Source of the DNA: Candidatus Borrarchaeota archaeon
GTDB lineage: Archaea; Asgardarchaeota; Sifarchaeia; Borrarchaeales; Borrarchaeaceae
Length of the DNA: 10,087 bases
Assembly (NCBI GenBank): GCA_016840645.1
Contig: JAEORY010000110.1
Location: 1-10,087, forward strand
Direction: 5' to 3'
Part shown: positions 6,709 through 10,087 of the stretch, one piece after another
Layout: every line of letters starts with the position of its first letter
How positions within the stretch are numbered: position 1 is the first letter of the stretch
Translations under genes and position numbers: made by a program
Notes under the pieces: generated by a model
What the model saw: only the letters and a program-made list of their open reading frames with translations
What the model was told of the DNA's origin: nothing
Database searches by the model: none

Positions 6709-7560
6709 AAAGACGAAAAACTAAGAGACATTAAAATACAGAAAAGATACCTAGAGTTAGGTAGCTGTAGAAAAGTGTCTAAAGATTTAAGCATTAAATT
6801 ACACATAGTTCGACGAGTAGTTAAAGAATCTGGTATCATGAAACAAGTAGATTCTAGTGATAAAGGTTATCTTAAAGAGAGAGGAGTTACTTTTTCTCAA
6901 CTAAAGAATACCTATCTAGAGTTAGAGTGTTTTAGAAAAACAGCTAAAACTCTTAATTTAGGAATTAATAGAACTAGATCTATTTTAAAAAACTTAGGAG
7001 TTCTTAAAAAATCAGGACACGCTCTTATGAGACAGAAGTCCGGAGAGAACAATCCTTTCTATGGTAAAAAACACAACCCTGAGACTAGAAAAAAACTTTC
7101 TGAATCAGCTAAGAAAAGAACCGGAGAAAGAAACCCTAACTATAAACATGGTAAAAATATCAGAAGACCTAGAGACTACAAAGTTCACATTATGACCAAA
7201 CTTAGAAATTATGTTTTTAATAGAGATGGTCATACGTGCAAGTACTGTAATGAAAAAGGCGGAAATCTTCATGCCCATCATTTACTCCCTTTTTGGGTAG
7301 AACCGAAAGCGTTTGAGGATACTGCGAACATGGTTACAGTGTGTACTGAGTGTCACTTTACTAAGGCACACAAAGGTAATTGGCATTCTTTTGATATGTC
7401 AATTATTACTGACGAACTACTAGAAAAATACTCTTTAGACCGTGAACGACTGAATGATTTGGACGTCTATAACAAGAATATAGACGTATGCGACAGTCTA
7501 GACTTCAGCAATAATAATAAAACTGAAGATTTGAGATTAAATACTCAAATGAAATCTTAA
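6706..7560 (+). CDS. intron-encoded HNH homing endonuclease
   Basis: Homing endonucleases cut intronless alleles so that the intron is copied in. The 284-residue protein has a duplicated N-terminal helix-turn-helix-like unit (about 12-46 and 68-102, both containing YLEL then RK and ending GIMK/GVLK). A NUMOD3-like DNA-binding segment follows (116-145, NPFYGKKHNPETRKKLSESA). The HNH nuclease spans about 163-225: metal-binding Cys178/Cys181 and Cys213/Cys216, His190/His191 in HAHHLLPF, Asn208 and His217 in ECHFTKAH. The TTG at 6706 is the only reasonable start: a stop lies at 6691-6693, and AAAGAG (6692-6697) provides the ribosome binding site. Codons are more AT-rich than in the capsid exons, with many TTA and CTA leucines, suggesting later arrival. 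Codons 242-284 also encode the ribozyme core. Key residues are intact, so activity is plausible. Confidence 0.9.
   Translation: MKDEKLRDIKIQKRYLELGSCRKVSKDLSIKLHIVRRVVKESGIMKQVDSSDKGYLKERGVTFSQLKNTYLELECFRKTAKTLNLGINRTRSILKNLGVLKKSGHALMRQKSGENNPFYGKKHNPETRKKLSESAKKRTGERNPNYKHGKNIRRPRDYKVHIMTKLRNYVFNRDGHTCKYCNEKGGNLHAHHLLPFWVEPKAFEDTANMVTVCTECHFTKAHKGNWHSFDMSIITDELLEKYSLDRERLNDLDVYNKNIDVCDSLDFSNNNKTEDLRLNTQMKS
7463..7487 (+). other. intron P8 hairpin within endonuclease gene
   Basis: ACGTCTATA (7463-7471) and TATAGACGT (7479-7487) form a perfect 9-bp stem with a 7-base loop. It lies between P3 3' (7456-7462) and P7 3' (7494-7498), exactly where P8 belongs, leaving a 6-nt J8/7 (7488-7493). It is also protein coding (endonuclease residues about 253-261). 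Without a downstream T-run it is not a terminator. Confidence 0.75.
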
Positions 7561-7567
7561 TGATTTC
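7503..7567 (+). repeat. three consecutive P9-type hairpins before the 3' splice site
   Basis: Three perfect stem-loops lie end to end: 7503-7508/7523-7528 (6 bp), 7529-7535/7544-7550 (7 bp) and 7551-7556/7562-7567 (6 bp). Six bases later the intron ends at G7573. They match the P9 domain of group I introns. The endonuclease stop codon (7558-7560) falls in the last loop, so the gene covers almost the full P9 domain. Confidence 0.75.
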
Positions 7568-7573
7568 AACTAG

Positions 7574-8644
7574 TTAGAGCACGGATTCACGTATGGAGGA
7601 TCTGGAGGATCAGCCTTCGCCCTCAGAAACGGAATTGCTTCTTCTCACCAGAGTGCCCAAATTCGCGGACACGAGATGATTCTTCGTTCTTACCTAGCGG
7701 TAGGTGCAGTATCTCGTTCTAAAGGAAAGAATGCTTTCATCCAAGCTTCTAAGCTTATTGTTGAAAACATGCTTAAGTCTTTTGCTCGTCGTCTTGAAGT
7801 TCAACTTCTTTACGGTCAAGCCGAAGGTGGTATCGGAGTAATTGCTTCTACTGGAGCTAGCTCTATTACTATCGAAGCTTACGAATGGGCCCCAGGGATT
7901 TGGTCAGGATCTGAAAAGATGCCTATCGAAATCCGTTCAGCCGCTGGAGCACTTAGAGGCGAGACTGCTGTATCTTCAGTTGATCTCTCTACTAAGACTG
8001 TAACTCTTGACACTCTTCCTCTTGGAACAGTTGCTACTGACGTAGTTTACTACGCTGGCGCCTTTTCTAAGGAATTTGCTGGAGTTCATAAGATTATCAC
8101 TGAAAACAGTGGTACTCTTTTTAACATTGACACTTCTGCCTTTTCTCTTTGGAATGGTAACACTGTTGAAGTTGGAACTAACTCTGGAGCCGGAGCTGCC
8201 ACTCTTTCTTTCGCTAAGATTGAAGAAGCTGTAGCTGTTGCTATGGAAAAAGGTCTTGCTGACGAGGACGTGATCGTTATCTGTAACCCGCGCTCTTGGA
8301 ACAACCTTCTTACTGAGCAAGCTGCTAAGCGACAGTACGATCACTCATACAAGTCTTCTGAGTATGAGGATGGTGCCAGAAGCATCAAATTCCACGGCCA
8401 ACAAGGTGTCATCGAGATTCACTCTTCTATCTACTGTAAAGAAGGGTATGCTTATGTACTTCCTATGAGCTGTTACATGAGAATCGGATCTTCTGATGTT
8501 ACTCTTGAGCAGCCAGGATTTGAAGGCAAATTCCTCAAGCTTCTCGAAAATGCCAACGCTTACGAGATGAGAGCTTACACCGACCAGGCTCTTTTCTGTA
8601 GTCAACCTGGTACTAGTACTCTTCTTACTTTCATTAAGTCTTAA
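7574..8644 (+). CDS. major capsid protein, exon 2 (residues 57-412)
   Basis: Exon 2 encodes 356 residues and completes the shell protein. It opens with LEHGFTYGGSGGSAFALRN (residues 57-75 of the spliced protein), the EHGFTY-type motif leading to the E-loop of HK97-fold coats. A helical spine with RRLEVQLLYGQ follows. The P- and A-domain region includes DEDVIVICNPRSWNNLL and later YAYVLPMSCYMRIG, and the protein ends in a membrane-free beta-rich tail. Reading upstream from ATG 7676, the frame is open to TAG 7571-7573, which is the intron's last three bases; exon 2 therefore starts at 7574. ATG 7676 would give a 322-residue product lacking the first 90 residues and has no ribosome binding site, so it is not the real start. 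A terminator follows the stop. Confidence 0.9.
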   Translation, partial: LEHGFTYGGSGGSAFALRNGIASSHQSAQIRGHEMILRSYLAVGAVSRSKGKNAFIQASKLIVENMLKSFARRLEVQLLYGQAEGGIGVIASTGASSITIEAYEWAPGIWSGSEKMPIEIRSAAGALRGETAVSSVDLSTKTVTLDTLPLGTVATDVVYYAGAFSKEFAGVHKIITENSGTLFNIDTSAFSLWNGNTVEVGTNSGAGAATLSFAKIEEAVAVAMEKGLADEDVIVICNPRSWNNLLTEQAAKRQYDHSYKSSEYEDGARSIKFHGQQGVIEIHSSIYCKEGYAYVLPMSCYMRIGSSDVTLEQPGFEGKFLKLLENANAYEMRAYTDQALFCSQPGTSTLLTFIKS

Positions 8645-8668
8645 TCGACTTTATAAAGTATTGATATT

Positions 8669-8696
8669 AGGGGGGAGTGAAAACTCCCCTCTTTTT
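8669..8696 (+). terminator. rho-independent terminator after capsid gene
   Basis: GGGGAGT (8672-8678) and ACTCCCC (8683-8689) form a perfect 7-bp stem capped by a GAAA tetraloop, extendable by G8671.U8690, G8670-C8691 and A8669-U8692. A TTTTT tract (8692-8696) follows. It lies 24 bases after the capsid stop and closes the highly expressed head module. Confidence 0.9.
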
Positions 8697-8698
8697 CA

Positions 8699-8720
8699 TT
8701 AACAACTATATATAGGGTAT
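8699..8720 (+). promoter_or_regulatory. recurrent TTAACAACTA/ATATAGGG promoter-like element
   Basis: TTAACAACTA (8699-8708) continues as TATATAGGGTAT, nearly identical to the element at 2431-2452. It lies immediately after the terminator's T-tract and 37 bases (first base to first base) before the next ATG, exactly where a new promoter would be needed. The TATAGGG end resembles initiation sites of single-subunit phage RNA polymerases. No good sigma70 -10 box lies about 17 bases downstream of the -35-like TTAACA. Confidence 0.5.
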
Positions 8721-8735
8721 CTAGGAGCCAGAAAA

Positions 8736-9206
8736 ATGTCAAAACCACTTCAGGTCGGTTCAGAAATATACAATTACCCAACCCAAGGGGAAAACCCCGG
8801 ATGGGGCGAGGAAGCAACTGGATGGGCGGAAGCGGTTACAGACGCGCTTACTGCGGTTCAGGGTCCCAATGACATCCTCCTTACTTCTGCCACTTTGACC
8901 AATAATCAATCATCATTAGCGGATATTCCAGGGTTTAGCTTCGATACGTCGCAAGTCCAGGGGATTGAAGCTACATACTTTGTAGTTAGAACTTTTGACT
9001 CAGGGGCCACCGTTGTAACTGAATCTGGAACACTTAAAGGAAACTACAACGGATCGGACTTTATAATCACCGTAGATGCTGCTGGAGATTCAGGGGTATC
9101 TTTAAATATAACTAACGCAGGTCAAGTTCAGTATACGAGCACTGACCTTACCGACCACGTATCCTCTATCATTCGTTTTAGAGCTAAGACAATAGATCAA
9201 CCTTAG
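8736..9206 (+). CDS. putative virion structural (tail appendage-associated) protein
   Basis: The 156-residue protein begins MSKPLQVGSEIYNYP and carries a PGWGEEATGWAEAV segment (21-34). This kind of N-terminal motif is familiar from phage virion/tail-fibre-associated proteins, where it probably forms an attachment domain. The remainder is Thr/Ser/Asn/Gly-rich and looks beta-structured (TYFVVRTF, NYNGSDFIITVDAAG, SIIRFRAKTI), like a small jelly-roll or fibre-tip domain. There are no membrane segments or catalytic motifs. CTAGGAGCC at 8721-8729 provides the ribosome binding site. It is the first gene after the capsid terminator, and its stop overlaps the ribosome binding site of the next, longer appendage gene, so the two are probably co-translated. 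The functional call is by composition and context. Confidence 0.65.
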   Translation: MSKPLQVGSEIYNYPTQGENPGWGEEATGWAEAVTDALTAVQGPNDILLTSATLTNNQSSLADIPGFSFDTSQVQGIEATYFVVRTFDSGATVVTESGTLKGNYNGSDFIITVDAAGDSGVSLNITNAGQVQYTSTDLTDHVSSIIRFRAKTIDQP

Positions 9207-9217
9207 GAGAATAAAAT

Positions 9218-10087
9218 ATGACCGTCAAAAAACGTGAATTTCAAAAGGGTATTAGGCTTCGTCCCGATGCTGACGCGTTAGAAAATATTGAAGGAGAACT
9301 TAAAGTCGATAGTGGTGATAATAAAGCCAAAATGACGTTAGGTGCAGCTCCAAGGTCACTAGTAACTGAAGATCAAACTCAGGACCTTACTAATAAAACT
9401 ATTAATGCTGATAATAACACAATTCAAAATTTAAGAGACGCTGAACTAGCTGCAGATGCGGATATTACTAGAACAAAACTGGCTCCAGGTACTGCCGATC
9501 ATGTTCTAATAAATGATGGATCTGGAGAACTTTCTAGTGAAGAGTTTCTGTCTAAAGCTAGAGGTGGTACTGGAGCAGATAATTCCTCTGTGACGTTTCC
9601 ATCAACAGGCACTCTTGCAACACTTGCAGGGGCTGAAACCCTGACTAACAAGACTATTGATGCGGCGAGTAATACCATCTCTAATTTAGACACAACTATG
9701 TTGGCTGCCGGAGTTCTCGACACTGATCTAAACGCAGTTTCAGCTTCTGATGATACCATTCCTTCAGCTAAAGCGACTAAAGACTATGTGGATGCCCAAG
9801 TTGGTGCGGTTTCGGGAGACAGTGTTAAAGTTTCTGCTAACGACACTACAGCGGGTTTTTTAAACGGAAAGCTTGTTGCAGGAACCAACATTACGTTTAC
9901 TGAAAATAATGATGGTGGTAACGAGACTCTTACGATTGATGCCGCAGGTGGTGCAGGTGAAACCAACACTGCATCCAATGTTGGAACTGGTGACGATGTA
10001 TTTAAACAAAAGACAGGAACGGATCTAGAGTTTAGAACTATAGTTGAAGGGCCTAACTTTTTTAGCACGGAAAATACTGACGACTTA
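9218..10087 (+). CDS. tail fibre/appendage-like protein, 5' part (runs off window)
   Basis: An uninterrupted frame runs from ATG 9218 (AGGAG at 9205-9209, eight bases upstream) to the window edge: 290 codons with no stop, so the C-terminus is missing. Two imperfect repeats are clear, LTNKTINADNNTIQNL (57-72) and LTNKTIDAASNTISNL (142-157). The TLTNKTI pattern is widespread in phage tail-fibre and virion appendage proteins. Further fibre-type motifs are ARGGTGA (114-120), AGTNITFTENNDGGNETL (221-238) and VGTGDDVFKQKTGTDLEF (255-272). The protein is Thr/Asn/Gly/Asp-rich and beta-prone, as expected for a trimeric fibre. Receptor binding is inferred; the receptor-binding tip normally lies in the missing C-terminal part. 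Confidence 0.8.
   Translation, partial: MTVKKREFQKGIRLRPDADALENIEGELKVDSGDNKAKMTLGAAPRSLVTEDQTQDLTNKTINADNNTIQNLRDAELAADADITRTKLAPGTADHVLINDGSGELSSEEFLSKARGGTGADNSSVTFPSTGTLATLAGAETLTNKTIDAASNTISNLDTTMLAAGVLDTDLNAVSASDDTIPSAKATKDYVDAQVGAVSGDSVKVSANDTTAGFLNGKLVAGTNITFTENNDGGNETLTIDAAGGAGETNTASNVGTGDDVFKQKTGTDLEFRTIVEGPNFFSTENTDDL

Larger units (their letters stand above)
6616..7573 (+). ncRNA. group I self-splicing intron in the major capsid gene
   Basis: This 958-nt intron excises itself from the capsid mRNA using a guanosine cofactor. Visible pairings: P1, exon TTGGGT (6610-6615) with GCCCAA (6629-6634), with a U.G pair at the 5' splice site. P10, 6621-6628 with the first eight exon 2 bases (7574-7581). 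P3, CCGAATC (6641-6647) with GATTTGG (7456-7462). P5, 6665-6668/6672-6675. P6, 6685-6687/7440-7442, and P6a, 6690-6697/7431-7438. P7, GACTG (7448-7452) with CAGTC (7494-7498), plus A7446-U7499 around bulged C7447. P8, 6463-type numbering excluded: 7463-7471/7479-7487. P9-type hairpins 7503-7508/7523-7528, 7529-7535/7544-7550 and 7551-7556/7562-7567. P9.0, 7499-7501/7570-7572, and terminal G7573. P4 (6655-6658/6680-6683) is tentative. No P2 or P7.1/7.2 is seen, so it is unlike subgroup IA. The P6a loop carries the endonuclease gene. Confidence 0.92.

Noticed and set aside
6706..7560. Free-standing HNH gene inserted by simple recombination
   Set aside because: The flanks form P1, P10, P3, P6 and P7 with exact splice sites, showing an intron rather than a bare gene insertion.
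7976..8605. Three minus-strand reading frames opposite the capsid gene
   Set aside because: They are antisense to a convincing capsid coding sequence, overlap one another and have low-complexity Ser-rich products with no ribosome binding sites.
7676..8644. Capsid starting at ATG 7676
   Set aside because: No ribosome binding site precedes it, and the open frame upstream to 7574 encodes the conserved EHGFTYGG region.
9499..10068. Two minus-strand reading frames opposite the appendage gene
   Set aside because: They are shadows of the repetitive, codon-biased fibre gene on the + strand.
1..10087. tRNA genes, CRISPR arrays, insertion sequences, attachment sites
   Set aside because: I looked for cloverleaf arms, regular direct repeats with spacers, transposase motifs and terminal inverted repeats and saw none that could be supported.

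Overview
The window is a stretch of a tailed double-stranded DNA bacteriophage (or prophage) genome carrying the DNA-packaging and head genes and the start of a tail/appendage module. All genes supported here lie on the + strand, are tightly packed (one-base stop/start overlaps, good Shine-Dalgarno sequences) and are AT-rich. The host cannot be named from the sequence: bacterial-type ribosome binding sites and TTG/ATG starts show only that it is bacterial. The large portal (712 aa), separate scaffold and gene order suggest a podovirus- or siphovirus-like head with an HK97-fold capsid; no tail tube or tape-measure gene is in view.

Layout: 1-980 holds three small genes: a charged protein, a two-membrane-segment protein (possible holin) and a candidate small terminase. 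The large terminase (960-2441), portal (2457-4595), a small lysine-rich coiled-coil protein (4595-4840) and the scaffold (4903-5940) follow. A 145-nt leader precedes a small acidic protein (6086-6430) and the major capsid gene. A strong rho-independent terminator (8669-8696) closes the capsid module. Two virion-appendage-type genes follow (8736-9206, and 9218 to the window edge, incomplete).

The main discovery is that the major capsid gene is split. Exon 1 (6448-6615, 56 codons) is followed directly by a stop codon, and the rest of the protein resumes at 7574 in another frame. The 958 nt between (6616-7573) can be folded by hand into a group I self-splicing intron: P1 with the U.G pair at the 5' splice site, an 8-bp P10, P3, P5, P6/P6a, P7 with a guanosine-binding G-C pair, P8, P9.0, three P9-type hairpins and a terminal G. 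Splicing gives a 412-aa capsid protein reading ...PVTLG/LEHGFTYGG.... The P6a loop carries a homing endonuclease gene (6706-7560; duplicated helix-turn-helix-like repeat, NUMOD3-like motif, HNH nuclease). Its last ~43 codons are also the 3' half of the ribozyme core, and its ribosome binding site lies in the 5' strand of P6a, so splicing and endonuclease translation probably compete.

A second signal is a recurring decamer, TTAACAACTA (2431, 5951, 8699, and with one mismatch at 6047), always at a gene boundary on the coding strand. Two copies extend to a shared ~18-nt element ending in ATATAGG, which resembles a phage-specific promoter. Packaging (terminase), the portal vertex, scaffold-assisted shell assembly and capsid genes together form one late morphogenesis cluster.
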